A stretch of DNA of 64,000 bases. It comes from Herbidospora sakaeratensis (lineage in GTDB: Bacteria; Actinomycetota; Actinomycetes; Streptosporangiales; Streptosporangiaceae). Shown here piece by piece: positions 24,731-35,078 of this stretch (position 1 is the stretch's first letter; each line of letters starts with the position of its first letter). Under the pieces are notes generated by a model. The model was given only the letters and a program-made list of their open reading frames with translations. It did no database searches and was not told the origin of the DNA. The position numbers were made by a program, and so were the translations under genes. The stretch is from assembly GCF_001570525.1 (NCBI RefSeq), contig NZ_BBXC01000009.1:596168-660167 (forward strand), given 5' to 3'.

Positions 24731-26158
24731 GTGACCACCCGCCTGCAGAACTACATCAACGGGAAGTTCGTCGACGCCAGGAGCGGACGCTTCTCCGACG
24801 TGGTCGATCCGAGCACCGGCGAGGTCTACGCGCAGGCCCCCCTGTCGGGACAGGAGGACGTCGACGCGGCCTACGAGGCCGCCGCGGCGGCTTTCGAGAC
24901 CTGGGGACAGACGACTCCGGGTGAGCGCGCGAACCTGCTGTTGAAGATAGCCGACGCCATCGAGGCGCGCGCGGACGAGATCAACCAGGCCGAGTGCCGC
25001 AACACCGGCAAGCCCTACGCCCGCATGAGCGAGGACGAGACCCCGGTCGCCGCCGACCACTTCCGCTTCTTCGCGGGAGCGGCGCGCACCCTGGAGGGCC
25101 CGACGGCGGGCGAGTTCCTCGCCGACCACACCTCGGTCATCCGGCACGAGCCGGTCGGGGTCATCGGCCAGGTCACGCCGTGGAACTACCCGATGATGAT
25201 GGCCGTGTGGAAGATCGCCCCGGCGCTGGCCGCGGGCAACACGATCGTGCTCAAGCCGTCGGACACCACCCCGGTCTCCACCGTCAAGCTGGCCGAGATC
25301 ATCGGCGACGTCCTGCCGGCCGGCGTGTTCAACGTCGTCACCGGCGACCGCGAGACCGGTTCGCTGGTCATCGCCCACCCGACCGCCTCGATGGTCGCCA
25401 TCACCGGCTCGGTCGGCGCGGGCATGGCCGTCGCCAAGAGCGCGGCCGACGACCTCAAGCGCGTCCACCTGGAGCTGGGCGGCAAGGCCCCGGTCGTGGT
25501 CTTCGACGACATCAAGGACGTCAAGGCCGCCGCCGAGGCCATCGCCGGCGCGGGCCTCTACAACGCCGGGCAGGACTGCACCGCGGCCTGCCGCGTGCTC
25601 GTCCAGGAGTCGATCCACGCCGAGTTCGCGCAGGCCCTCAAGGAGGCCGCCGCCGCGACCGTCACCGGCACCGGCGACGACGCCTTCTACGGCCCGCTCA
25701 ACAACCCGAACCAGCTGGCCCGGGTGCGGGGCTTCTTCGAGCGCCTCCCCGAGCACGCCACCGTGCTCACCGGCGGCGAGCAGGTCGGCGAGGCGGGCTA
25801 CTTCTTCGCCCCGACCGTGGTCGACGGCCTGAAGCAGGACGACGAGATGATCCAGACCGAGGTCTTCGGCCCGGTCATCACCGTGCAGACCTTCACCGAC
25901 GAGGCCGACGCCCTGGCCAAGGCCAACGGCGTGCAGTACGGCCTGTCGAGCTCCGTCTGGACGTCCGACCACGGCCGCGCGATGCGCATGTCGAAGCGGC
26001 TCGACTTCGGGGTCGTGTGGGTCAACACGCACATCCCGTTCGTGTCGGAGATGCCCCACGGCGGCTTCAAGCACTCCGGGTACGGCAAGGACCTGTCGGT
26101 CTTCGGCCTGCACGACTACACCCGCGTGAAGCACGTCATGCACTACATCGGCGACTAG
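24731..26158 (+). CDS. Aldehyde dehydrogenase, probably gamma-aminobutyraldehyde dehydrogenase
   Basis: 475 residues from a GTG after AGGAGG. NAD-binding and catalytic elements are complete: 'VTPWNYPMMMAVWKIAPALAAGN', 'VLKPSDTTPVST', 'AITGSVGAGMAV', general-base Glu in 'HLELGGKAPVVVF', nucleophile Cys in 'NAGQDCTAACR' and 'TEVFGPV'. In PuuC/Prr-type enzymes this oxidises 4-aminobutanal, from putrescine, to GABA. The polyamine transporter and amine oxidase that follow support this substrate, though the sequence alone fits betaine-aldehyde-like enzymes too. Confidence 0.85.
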   Translation: MTTRLQNYINGKFVDARSGRFSDVVDPSTGEVYAQAPLSGQEDVDAAYEAAAAAFETWGQTTPGERANLLLKIADAIEARADEINQAECRNTGKPYARMSEDETPVAADHFRFFAGAARTLEGPTAGEFLADHTSVIRHEPVGVIGQVTPWNYPMMMAVWKIAPALAAGNTIVLKPSDTTPVSTVKLAEIIGDVLPAGVFNVVTGDRETGSLVIAHPTASMVAITGSVGAGMAVAKSAADDLKRVHLELGGKAPVVVFDDIKDVKAAAEAIAGAGLYNAGQDCTAACRVLVQESIHAEFAQALKEAAAATVTGTGDDAFYGPLNNPNQLARVRGFFERLPEHATVLTGGEQVGEAGYFFAPTVVDGLKQDDEMIQTEVFGPVITVQTFTDEADALAKANGVQYGLSSSVWTSDHGRAMRMSKRLDFGVVWVNTHIPFVSEMPHGGFKHSGYGKDLSVFGLHDYTRVKHVMHYIGD

Positions 26159-26174
26159 GTAAGCGAGAGGTGAT

Positions 26175-27269
<1,095 letters not shown>

Positions 27270-27329
27270 CCGGGGGAATTTTGCGGATAACTTCAGGAAC
27301 GTCCAGATAGAAACCCCCTCGGAGCTTTG

Positions 27330-28529
27330 ATGAACAATCCCCTCCTGCGCGGTCTGACGCAGTCCCGATACTCCCGCCGTGACGCCCTCCGCTTCGCCGG
27401 ATACTCGGCCGCCGGGCTCGCCCTGGCCGCCTGCGGCGTGCAGGGCCAGAAGGCGGCGGCGCCCTCTCCCAGCGCCGTCGCCGACTTCTGGTCGACGCAG
27501 AAGAAGAACGGCCGGGTCGTCTTCGCCAACTGGCCCGAGTACATGCCCGAGGACCAGGCCCCGCTGAAGCAGTTCCAGCAGGCGACCGGCATCTCGTACG
27601 AGTACAAGGAAGTCATCCAGGAGAACGCCGAGTTCTTCGGCAAGTCGGAGCCGCAGCTGCGGGCCGGGCAGCCGCTCGGCTACGACATCATCGTGATGAC
27701 CAACGGTCTCCAGCTCGGCAAGATGATCCAGCTCGGCTACCTGACCGCGCTCGACCACAAGCAGCTGCCCAACTTCGCGGCCAATGCCGGGGCGTCGTAC
27801 AAGAACCCGGCCTACGACGCGAACAACACCTACACGATCCCCTACCAGGCGGGCGTGACGGGCATCGCGTACAACACCAAGTACGTCGACGAGGACATCA
27901 CCAGCATCCAGTCGCTGTTCGACAAGAAGTACGAGGGCAAGGTCGGCATGATGGCCGACGCCCAGGAGGTTGGCAACTTCGGCATGTTCGCCGTCGGCGT
28001 CGACCCCGACAAGTCGACCCAGGCCGACTGGGAGAAGGCCGCCGCCAAGCTCAAGGAGCAGCGCGACCAGGGCATCGTGCGCAAGTACTACGCCCAGGAC
28101 TACATCGACGCCGTCGCCAAGGGCGACGTGTGGCTGAGCCAGGCGTGGTCGGGCGACGTGTTCCAGCGGCAGCTGGCCGGGGAGCCGGTCAAGTTCGTGG
28201 TGCCCCAGGAGGGCGGCACGATCTGGATCGACAACATGGCCATCCCGAAGGGCGCCGCCAACCCGGTCGACGCGCTGATGCTGATGGACTTCCTGTACAA
28301 GCCGGAGATCGCCGCCGAGCTCACCGCCTACATCCAGTACGTCACCCCGGTGAACGGCGTGCAGCAGATCCTGGCCGGCAAGAGCGACGAGGACTCCAAG
28401 GCCCTGGCCGAGAGCTCGCTGATCTTCCCGACCGAGGCCGACTACGCCAAGCTGCGGCCCTACCGCACCCTCACCAACGCCGAGGAGCCGGTCTACAACG
28501 GCCTCTTCCAGACCATCACCCAGGGCTGA
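27330..28529 (+). CDS. potD: Polyamine-binding lipoprotein PotD
   Basis: 399 residues from the ATG at 27330, which has GGAG upstream. The leader has a twin-arginine pattern 'SRRDALRFAGYSAAGLALAAC' with a lipobox LAAC, so the protein is probably Tat-exported and then lipid-anchored. The mature part matches the PotD/PotF family: 'VFANWPEYM', 'GYDIIVMTNG', 'IPYQAGVTGIAYN' and 'WLSQAWSGDV'. It captures spermidine or putrescine outside the membrane for PotABC. Confidence 0.9.
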   Translation: MNNPLLRGLTQSRYSRRDALRFAGYSAAGLALAACGVQGQKAAAPSPSAVADFWSTQKKNGRVVFANWPEYMPEDQAPLKQFQQATGISYEYKEVIQENAEFFGKSEPQLRAGQPLGYDIIVMTNGLQLGKMIQLGYLTALDHKQLPNFAANAGASYKNPAYDANNTYTIPYQAGVTGIAYNTKYVDEDITSIQSLFDKKYEGKVGMMADAQEVGNFGMFAVGVDPDKSTQADWEKAAAKLKEQRDQGIVRKYYAQDYIDAVAKGDVWLSQAWSGDVFQRQLAGEPVKFVVPQEGGTIWIDNMAIPKGAANPVDALMLMDFLYKPEIAAELTAYIQYVTPVNGVQQILAGKSDEDSKALAESSLIFPTEADYAKLRPYRTLTNAEEPVYNGLFQTITQG

Positions 28530-28533
28530 TCGA

Positions 28534-29385
28534 ATGAGACGCTGGACGCCTTACTGGCTGGCCCTGCCCGCGTGGCTGTGGCTCGCCATCTTCCTGGTGG
28601 TGCCCATCGCCGCCATGGCCTCGGTGTCGCTGACCACGGGCAACCTCATCGACGGGTTCACCCAGACGTTCAGCGTCTCCAACTACTCGGACGCGATCGC
28701 CAAGTACAGCACGCAGCTCGTGCGCTCGCTGGTGTACGGCGGCGTCGCGACCGTGATCATGCTGGTGCTCGGCTATCCGGTGGCGTACTGGATCGCCTTC
28801 AAGGCCGGGCACCGCAAGTCCATGTTCCTGTTCCTCCTGCTGCTGCCCTTCTTCGTGTCGTTCGTGCTGCGGACGATCTCGTGGGGCTTCCTGCTGGCCG
28901 ACGACGGCATCCTGCTCGGCACGCTGAAGGGCTGGGGGGTGCTGCCGCAGGACTTCCACGTGCTGGCCACGACGGTGGCGGTCATCGGCGGCCTGGTCTA
29001 CAACTTCCTGCCGTTCATGATCCTGCCGATCTACGTGGCGCTGGAGCGCGTCGACCCCCGGGTCATCGAGGCGTCCTACGACCTGTACGCCTCGCGCCTG
29101 TCGACCTTCCGCCGGGTCGTGCTGCCGCTGTCGCTGCCGGGCGTGTTCGCCGGCGTGCTGATGACGTTCGTGCCGGCCACGGCCGACCCGATCAACGCCC
29201 AGGTGCTGGGCGGCACCAGCAACACGATGATCGGCAACATCGTGCAGACCGAATACCTGGTCAACAACGACTACCCGACCGCGTCGGCGATCTCGTTCAC
29301 CCTGATGGCCGTGCTGCTGATCGGCATCTTCATCTACGCGCGTGCCCTCGGCACCGAGAACGTCCTGGAGGCGGCGGCCAGATGA
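28534..29385 (+). CDS. potB: Polyamine ABC transporter permease PotB
   Basis: 283 residues with six membrane helices. The binding-protein-dependent permease EAA-like loop lies around 'VIEASYDLYASRLSTFRRVVLPLSLPGV', which docks onto PotA. It starts 4 bp after potD and overlaps potC by four bases. It is paired with PotC as the inner-membrane channel. Confidence 0.9.
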   Translation: MRRWTPYWLALPAWLWLAIFLVVPIAAMASVSLTTGNLIDGFTQTFSVSNYSDAIAKYSTQLVRSLVYGGVATVIMLVLGYPVAYWIAFKAGHRKSMFLFLLLLPFFVSFVLRTISWGFLLADDGILLGTLKGWGVLPQDFHVLATTVAVIGGLVYNFLPFMILPIYVALERVDPRVIEASYDLYASRLSTFRRVVLPLSLPGVFAGVLMTFVPATADPINAQVLGGTSNTMIGNIVQTEYLVNNDYPTASAISFTLMAVLLIGIFIYARALGTENVLEAAAR

Positions 29386-30170
29386 GGGGCAAACTCGGAG
29401 ACCGCGCTCTCTACCTCTACACGTGGCTGATCATCCTGTGGCTGGCCTCGCCCATCGCCGTGATGGTCCTGTTCGGCTTCAACGACAAGCAGTCGAAGTC
29501 GAACACCTCGTGGCAGGGTTTCACGTTCAAGTGGTACCAGCAGCTGTTCGCCATCGACGGGCTCACCGAGGCGCTGGTCAACTCCCTGATCATCGCGGTG
29601 GTCAGCACCGTTTTCGCGACCGTGCTCGGCACCCTGCTCGGCCTGGCCGTCGGCCGCTACCGCTTCCGCGGCAAGGGCGTCACCAACTTCCTCATCTTCG
29701 CCGCGATCTCGACGCCCGAGCTCGTCATGGGCGCCTCGTTGTTGTCGCTGTTCGTGTCGGGCAACGCCCCGCGCGGCCACATCACGATCATCATCGCGCA
29801 CACCCTCTTCTCGCTCGCGTTCGTCGTCGTGACGGTCCGGGCGAGGGTGGTCGGCCTCGACCCCTCGCTGGAGGAGGCCGCCCGCGACCTGGGCGCCGGG
29901 ACGTGGACCACGTTCCGCCTGGTCACCCTTCCGTCGATCATGCCGGGCGTGGCGGCGGGCGCGATGCTCGCCTTCGCCCTGTCGATCGACGACTACGTCG
30001 TGACGAGCTTCGTCAACGGCTCGACCCAGACGTTCCCCCTGTGGATCGTGGGCGCCGTGAAAGTCGGCATCCCGCCGCAGGTGAACGTCATGGGAACCCT
30101 TATCTTTGGTATCGGCGTCCTGCTCGCCGTCGCCAATGCCATATCCGCCCGCAGGAAGACGACCCACTAA
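29382..30170 (+). CDS. potC: Polyamine ABC transporter permease PotC
   Basis: 262 residues from the ATG that overlaps the potB stop. Six helices, with the EAA loop 'LEEAARDLGAGTWTTFRLVTLPSIMPGV' and the PotC-like 'LSIDDYVVTSFVNG'. It is the last gene of the transporter; the TnpB insertion lies directly downstream and separates it from the oxidase gene. Confidence 0.9.
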   Translation: MRGKLGDRALYLYTWLIILWLASPIAVMVLFGFNDKQSKSNTSWQGFTFKWYQQLFAIDGLTEALVNSLIIAVVSTVFATVLGTLLGLAVGRYRFRGKGVTNFLIFAAISTPELVMGASLLSLFVSGNAPRGHITIIIAHTLFSLAFVVVTVRARVVGLDPSLEEAARDLGAGTWTTFRLVTLPSIMPGVAAGAMLAFALSIDDYVVTSFVNGSTQTFPLWIVGAVKVGIPPQVNVMGTLIFGIGVLLAVANAISARRKTTH

Positions 30171-30215
30171 GGGACGTGAAATGTGTGAGCCTCTCGCACA
30201 GCCGCACTCCTAGCA

Positions 30216-30550
30216 CCGCGAAGGGCAAGTGCCCGCTCCACTCCGCTCGCGCCGCGTCGCCCCTCGACCGGCGCAAGCCCGGCGTGTCCGCCGCCCCCAC
30301 CTGATCTGATCTCTTGAGCCCCGTCGAGCCGTGCTCCGGGGCCATCAGGCGTTTCCTCCTTACCGGCTTGCCGTTCCGGCATGCCGGGATTTCCTGTACC
30401 TCCGAAAAAGAGACCTTGGATGATGAGGCGTACCAGAAAAATCGTCGGAATCCCCGCCGGTGACGAACCCGTGCTGAGGCGATGGTGACTCCTCCGACGC
30501 CCGAAGACGACGGCTTCTCGCTAAGCCGCGACAGCTCCGCGAAGGGCAAG
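30216..30550. repeat. Direct repeat of the tnpB 3' end downstream of the gene
   Basis: CCGCGAAGGGCAAG occurs at 30216-30229 and again at 30537-30550 inside the end of tnpB, 321 bp apart. The flanks also match (CTCTCGC-AGCCGC against TTCTCGC-AGCCGC). The left copy looks like a decayed tnpB terminus or a second element end. Confidence 0.5.
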
Positions 30551-30560
30551 CCCTGCCCGC
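30390..30560 (-). ncRNA. Possible omega-RNA at the tnpB 3' end
   Basis: TnpB nucleases use a guide RNA made from the 3' end of tnpB and the right end of the element. Here a 6-bp hairpin (30511-30516 with 30523-30528) spans the tnpB stop codon, and further stem-forming sequence follows to about 30390. The limits are estimates; no guide or target-adjacent motif could be fixed. Confidence 0.3.
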
Positions 30561-31714
30561 AAGATGTTCTGGGCCGCGTTCACGTCCGCGTGCGCCACAT
30601 GGCCGCACGCTCCGCATCGGAACTCGGCTTGGGAGACACGGTTGCCCGCCGCGCAATGCCCGCATCGGGCACAGGTGCGGGAGGTGTTGGCGGGATTCAC
30701 CGCGATCAGCTCTCGACCGGCGCTTTCAGCCTTGTGCGACAGGATCGTCAGGAACACCCCCCAACCCGCGTCGAGAATGCTCTTGTTGAGCCCGGAATTC
30801 GCAGCCGCTCCATTGGGCGAGAATCCGCCCCCGCCGTCCGGTATGGGGCTGGCGCGTCTGGTCATCTTCGTGACCTGAAGCGCCTCATGGACGATGACGT
30901 CGAAGCCGCGGACCAGCCCGCACGCCGTCTTGTGGGCGCCGTCCAAGCGTTGGCGGCGGATCTTCCCGTGTATGGCCGCGACCCGCGCCACGGCCTTGCG
31001 CCTGCGGTTCGATCCGCGCTTCTTGCGGGCCAGACTCCGTTGAGCGCAGGCAAGGCGGCCCGCACCGGCGAGAAGGTGACGGGGATTCGCGACGTGCGTC
31101 CCCTCGCTGGTGGTGACGAACGAGGCGACACCCATGTCGATGCCGATCATGGCGTCGGTCCGGGGCAGCGGCCTGGCGGGGACGTCGTCGCAGGAGAGCA
31201 CGACGAACCAGCGGGAGCCCGCCCGCTTGACGCTGATCGTCTTCACGGTGCCGGACACGCGCCGGTGCTGATGGACGCGGATGTGCCCGACGCCCTGGAA
31301 CCGTACATAGGTGGCGGTCGGATGGTCGGGCTGCGAATTCCATCGGCAACCGTCACCGTCCTTGGGCCACTCCACCGTGTCGAACCGGCCCGGTCCCTTG
31401 AAGCGCGGGAATCCAGGCGTACGGCCTGTGCGAATCCGGGTGAAGAACGCGGCGAACGCCCTGTCCAGCCGACGCAGCGTGGCTTGCTGCGAAGAGAACG
31501 ACCAACGTGCCTGACCATCAGGGTCATCGGCTCGGATGCTCTTCAACTCCGCCGACTGATCGCCGTACCGGACGATCACTCCCGCCGTGCGGTAGGTGGT
31601 GCGCCGGTGCTCCAAGGCCCCGTTGTACAGCTCGCGGTGGTCGGCGAGACAAGCGGCGAGAGCGATCTCCTGGCGACGGGTGGGTCGCAGCCGGAACACG
31701 TAGGACCTACGCAA
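30521..31714 (-). CDS. tnpB: RNA-guided nuclease TnpB (IS200/IS605 family)
   Basis: 397 residues from a TTG; 'RSYVFRLRPTRRQEIALAACL' is the usual TnpB N-terminal module. The RuvC-like core keeps its acidic triad: Asp in 'MIGIDMGVASF', Glu in 'VIVHEALQV' and Asp in 'HADVNAAQNIL'. The zinc ribbon has CARCGHC and CGACG. No TnpA transposase is present, so this is a TnpB-only element that needs TnpA in trans. It faces against the pot operon and splits it from the oxidase gene. The catalytic residues suggest the nuclease is intact. Confidence 0.92.
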   Translation of the reverse strand: MRRSYVFRLRPTRRQEIALAACLADHRELYNGALEHRRTTYRTAGVIVRYGDQSAELKSIRADDPDGQARWSFSSQQATLRRLDRAFAAFFTRIRTGRTPGFPRFKGPGRFDTVEWPKDGDGCRWNSQPDHPTATYVRFQGVGHIRVHQHRRVSGTVKTISVKRAGSRWFVVLSCDDVPARPLPRTDAMIGIDMGVASFVTTSEGTHVANPRHLLAGAGRLACAQRSLARKKRGSNRRRKAVARVAAIHGKIRRQRLDGAHKTACGLVRGFDVIVHEALQVTKMTRRASPIPDGGGGFSPNGAAANSGLNKSILDAGWGVFLTILSHKAESAGRELIAVNPANTSRTCARCGHCAAGNRVSQAEFRCGACGHVAHADVNAAQNILRAGLALRGAVAA

Positions 31715-31914
31715 CGGCCCCGCCTTCGGCGCTCGGACGACTTCGCACCTGACAAGTCACAGGATCATTGAACGCCGCCGCACATCATATGCGCCGATGA
31801 ATGGAGAATTTCGATGTGCAGATCGGGCAACCTTCTGCATTCCGCGGCCTTGACGGCCCTTATCTACTCAATTCCCCTCTCAAATAATAATGCCGGTCAA
31901 ATCGGAGATTTCTG
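31715..31914. other. AT-richer gap holding the tnpB left end and oxidase leader
   Basis: About 200 bp, clearly less GC-rich than the rest. It should contain the left end of the TnpB element and the promoter or leader of the oxidase gene (GGAG precedes its ATG by a short gap). No sharp element boundary or short target duplication could be recognised. Confidence 0.45.
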
Positions 31915-33312
31915 ATGGATCCCCGACGCGCGCTCGCCGACGCCGAGCGCAAGCCCTACTGGCTGCACGAAGACCCCCTGGAGCCCGAGACGCTGCCGCG
32001 TCTGTTCGGCCACACCACCGCCGACCTGGCCATCGTCGGAGGCGGCTTCTCCGGGTTGTGGACGGCCCTGCTGGCCAAGGAGCGCGACCCCCGGCGCGAT
32101 GTGGTCCTGCTGGAGGGCCAGACGGTCGGATGGGCCGCCACCGGCCGCAACGGCGGCTTCTGCCACGCGAGCCTGACCCACGGGCTGGGCAACGGGCTGG
32201 AACGGTGGCCCTACGAGATCGCCGACCTGCACCGCATGGGCATCGAGAACTTCAACGAGATCGAAGAGACGATCAAGCGCTACGGCATCGACTGCTCCTT
32301 CGAGCGCACCGGCGAGATGAACGTCGCCACCGAGCAGTGGCAGATCGACGAGATGCGCGAGATGCACACGATCGGCCGCGAGCTCGGCATGGACATCCAG
32401 TACCTCGACCAGGACGAGGTGCGCGCCGAGGTCAACTCCCCGACCTACATCGCCGGCGTCTGGGAACGTGGCGAGTGCGCCATGATCGACCCGGCCCGGC
32501 TCGCCTGGGGCCTGCGCCAGGCGTGCCTCAAGCTCGGGGTGCGCATGTACGAGCACTCGCCGGTCCGCGAGATCTCCTCGCTCGGCCCCTCGCTCCAGCT
32601 CAAGTCGATGTACGGCACCGTCCGCGCCCGCCGGGTCGCCCTGGGCACCGGCGTCTTCTCGCCCCTGCTGCGGCGGCTCAAGTACTACGTCGTCCCCGTC
32701 TACGACTACGCCCTGATGACCGAGCCCCTCACCGAGGCGCAGCTCGACTCGATCGGCTGGCGCAACCGGCAGGGCATGGGCGACTCGGCCAACCAGTTCC
32801 ACTACTACCGGCTGACCGACGACAACAGCATCCTGTGGGGCGGCTACGACGCGGTCTACTACAACGGCGGCCGGGTCAGGCCGACCTACGACCAGCGCGA
32901 CACCACCTTCCACACCCTGGCCGAGCACTTCTACGAGACCTTCCCCCAGCTGGAGGACGTGCGGTTCTCCCACAAGTGGGGCGGCGTGATCGACACGTGC
33001 AGCCGCTTCTCGGCGTTCTTCGGCACCGGCTACGGCACCCGTCTCGCCTACGCGGTCGGCTACACCGGCCTCGGGGTGGCGGCCACCCGCTTCGGCGCCA
33101 ACGTCATGCTCGACCTGCTCGACGGACGCGACACCGAGCGCACCCGGCTCCACATGGTGCGCCAGAAGCCGGTGCCGTTCCCGCCCGAGCCCGTCAGGTC
33201 GGGGGTGATCCAGCTGACCCGGTGGTCGCTGGCCCAGGCCGACGCGAACGGCGGCCGCCGCAACATGTGGTTGCGCACCCTCGACCGGCTCGGGCTGGGA
33301 TTCGACTCATGA
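31915..33312 (+). CDS. FAD-dependent amine oxidoreductase (PuuB/OrdL-like)
   Basis: 465 residues of the DAO family. The FAD-binding GxGxxG is 'LAIVGGGFSGLWTALLA' (residue ~40). 'TGRNGGFCHASL' and the C-terminal 'GYTGLGVAATRFGANVMLDLL' match gamma-glutamylputrescine oxidase and related enzymes. With the aldehyde dehydrogenase and PotABCD it would complete uptake and oxidation of polyamines to GABA-type products. No gamma-glutamyl ligase gene lies in the window, so oxidation of free or otherwise modified amines is possible. Confidence 0.8.
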   Translation: MDPRRALADAERKPYWLHEDPLEPETLPRLFGHTTADLAIVGGGFSGLWTALLAKERDPRRDVVLLEGQTVGWAATGRNGGFCHASLTHGLGNGLERWPYEIADLHRMGIENFNEIEETIKRYGIDCSFERTGEMNVATEQWQIDEMREMHTIGRELGMDIQYLDQDEVRAEVNSPTYIAGVWERGECAMIDPARLAWGLRQACLKLGVRMYEHSPVREISSLGPSLQLKSMYGTVRARRVALGTGVFSPLLRRLKYYVVPVYDYALMTEPLTEAQLDSIGWRNRQGMGDSANQFHYYRLTDDNSILWGGYDAVYYNGGRVRPTYDQRDTTFHTLAEHFYETFPQLEDVRFSHKWGGVIDTCSRFSAFFGTGYGTRLAYAVGYTGLGVAATRFGANVMLDLLDGRDTERTRLHMVRQKPVPFPPEPVRSGVIQLTRWSLAQADANGGRRNMWLRTLDRLGLGFDS

Positions 33313-33336
33313 GATCTTTACGTCAACACTGAGGGA

Positions 33337-34233
33337 ATGAGAGTCGAGTTCACCGCAGGCACCCTCCGGCTCGCCGGCGAGCTGAGGGTGCCGACGGGCC
33401 CGGGGCCCCACCCGGCGCTCGTCTTCACCGGCCCCTTCACGGGCGTGAAAGAACAGGTCACCGGCCTGTACGCCGCCCGCCTCACCGAGCTCGGCTACGT
33501 CACGCTGGCCTTCGACCACCGCAACTGGGGTGAGTCCGACGGCCAGCCCCGGCGCCACGAAGACCCGCAGGGCAAGCTCGAAGACCTGCGCGCCGCCGTG
33601 AGCTACGTGCGGTCGCGCCCCGAGGTGCGGACGGACGCGGTCGGGGCGGTCGGCATCTGCCTCGGCGGCGGCTACGCGCTGAAGTTCGCCGCCTTCGACC
33701 CCCGGGTGAGGGTCTTCGTCGGCATCGCGGGCGGCTACAACAGCCCCTACACGATGCGGACCGGCGACTGGTGGCCGGGCGCGCTGAAGTCGTTCACCGA
33801 GGCGCTGGAGCGGCAGGACCTCGGGGCGCGGCCCGAATACGTGCCGGCGGTCGGCGGCCCCGACGCCGCGATGGCCGGCGACGAGCCGTTCGAGTACTAC
33901 GGCACCGCCCGAGGCGAGACCCCCGGCTGGGTCAACGAGGTGACGAGGGCCTCGTTGCGCGAGCTGATCACGATGGACAACATGATGGGCGCCGACTTCC
34001 TGTCGCCGAAGCCGGCGCTCCTGGTGCACGGCGTGGTCGACGCCTACTGCGCGCCCGAGGGCGCGCACGAGGTGCACGCCCGGCTGTCAGAACCGCGCAA
34101 GCTGGTCTGGCTCGACGCGAAACAGCACGTCGACCTCTACGACGCGGAGCCCTACGTCACCCAGGCCGTGGCGGCCGTGGGCGAGTTCCTCAGCGTCCAC
34201 CTGCCAGCCACCGCACGGGGTTCACACGGGTGA
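33337..34233 (+). CDS. Alpha/beta hydrolase, dienelactone-hydrolase-like
   Basis: 298 residues. The nucleophile elbow is GICLGGG, so Cys rather than Ser. The oxyanion loop is near 'GPFTGVKEQ', the Asp near 'GVVDAYC' and the His in 'AKQHVDLYD'. A Cys nucleophile is a feature of dienelactone hydrolases, but the rest fits the broad DLH/X-Pro-peptidase-like group, so the substrate is open. Its 3' end overlaps the convergent phosphotriesterase-like gene by 44 bp. Confidence 0.75.
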   Translation: MRVEFTAGTLRLAGELRVPTGPGPHPALVFTGPFTGVKEQVTGLYAARLTELGYVTLAFDHRNWGESDGQPRRHEDPQGKLEDLRAAVSYVRSRPEVRTDAVGAVGICLGGGYALKFAAFDPRVRVFVGIAGGYNSPYTMRTGDWWPGALKSFTEALERQDLGARPEYVPAVGGPDAAMAGDEPFEYYGTARGETPGWVNEVTRASLRELITMDNMMGADFLSPKPALLVHGVVDAYCAPEGAHEVHARLSEPRKLVWLDAKQHVDLYDAEPYVTQAVAAVGEFLSVHLPATARGSHG

Positions 34234-35026
34234 CCAGGTCGGGCACGCCCTCGACGTCGAAGAGCCTCGCGTAGCCCTCGCCGCCGTAGGGGCAGAGTTC
34301 GTCGCGGCGGGAGACCCCCGAGGTGAACAGCACCCGCTCGCCGTGCCCGGCGTCGAGCAGCGTGAACACGTCGTCGGGGCAGGTGACGGTGACGTACGCG
34401 CCGGTCTCGCAGATCTTGCGCTGGGCCAGCGGGTCGGCGGTCATGACGTTGACCCGCTGGGGCGGCACCCGGTGGTGCAGCAGCGTCTCCAGCAGCGCCA
34501 GCCCCGACGCCGCGACCGGCAGGTCGGTGCGCAGCGACGCGCGGGCGGCGGCCACGGTCGCCCGCTCCTCGGCCGGGGTGGGCGTCTCGTCGTGGGCCGT
34601 GGCGACGATGAGGCCGGGGCGCGCGGAGGTGCCGTCGAGCCCGACGCCGATCTCCCGCAGCAGGTCGCCGGTGAGGTCGTCGACGCCCGACTTGGTGATG
34701 AGGTCGCCGGCGAACGGCTCGGGCCCGAAGCCGGTGGCGGCGACGATCCCGACCCGGCTGCCCGCGGCCATCCGGGTCAGCGCGGTCGTGTCGCGCCCCA
34801 TGCCGAGGCCGGTGTGGTCGACGATCAGCGACAGGCCGAACTCGCGGTTGAGGCGGGTCAGCTCGGCGGTGACGTGACCCTCTTCGTCCAGCCACCGCTC
34901 GGGATCGGATTCGACCCCGACACCCCAGCGGGTGTCGGCCCGCAGCGTCTCCCAGGGGAGCACCGGGCCTTCGACGGAACTGACCGGGACGGTCCCGGCG
35001 ACGGTCTGGATACGAGCCTCGAACAT
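34190..35026 (-). CDS. Phosphotriesterase-like protein with lost metal ligands
   Basis: 278 residues. It begins 'ARIQTVAGTVPVSSVEGPVLPWETL', matching the family's start, but the metal-binding His-x-His is gone (WET in its place). The barrel continues with 'LSLIVDHTGLGMGRD', 'VGIVAATGFG', 'TAHDETPTPAEERA' and a terminal 'GVSRRDELCPYGGEGYARL', where family members carry the last metal Asp near a related stretch. The carbamylated-Lys position is not evident. It is probably a non-hydrolytic relative or has changed chemistry. Confidence 0.6.
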   Translation of the reverse strand: MFEARIQTVAGTVPVSSVEGPVLPWETLRADTRWGVGVESDPERWLDEEGHVTAELTRLNREFGLSLIVDHTGLGMGRDTTALTRMAAGSRVGIVAATGFGPEPFAGDLITKSGVDDLTGDLLREIGVGLDGTSARPGLIVATAHDETPTPAEERATVAAARASLRTDLPVAASGLALLETLLHHRVPPQRVNVMTADPLAQRKICETGAYVTVTCPDDVFTLLDAGHGERVLFTSGVSRRDELCPYGGEGYARLFDVEGVPDLVTRVNPVRWLAGGR

Positions 35027-35078
35027 GACCGGACATTAGCCGATTTTGAGGCGTGATCAGGCCATTCTTGGGATTCCT

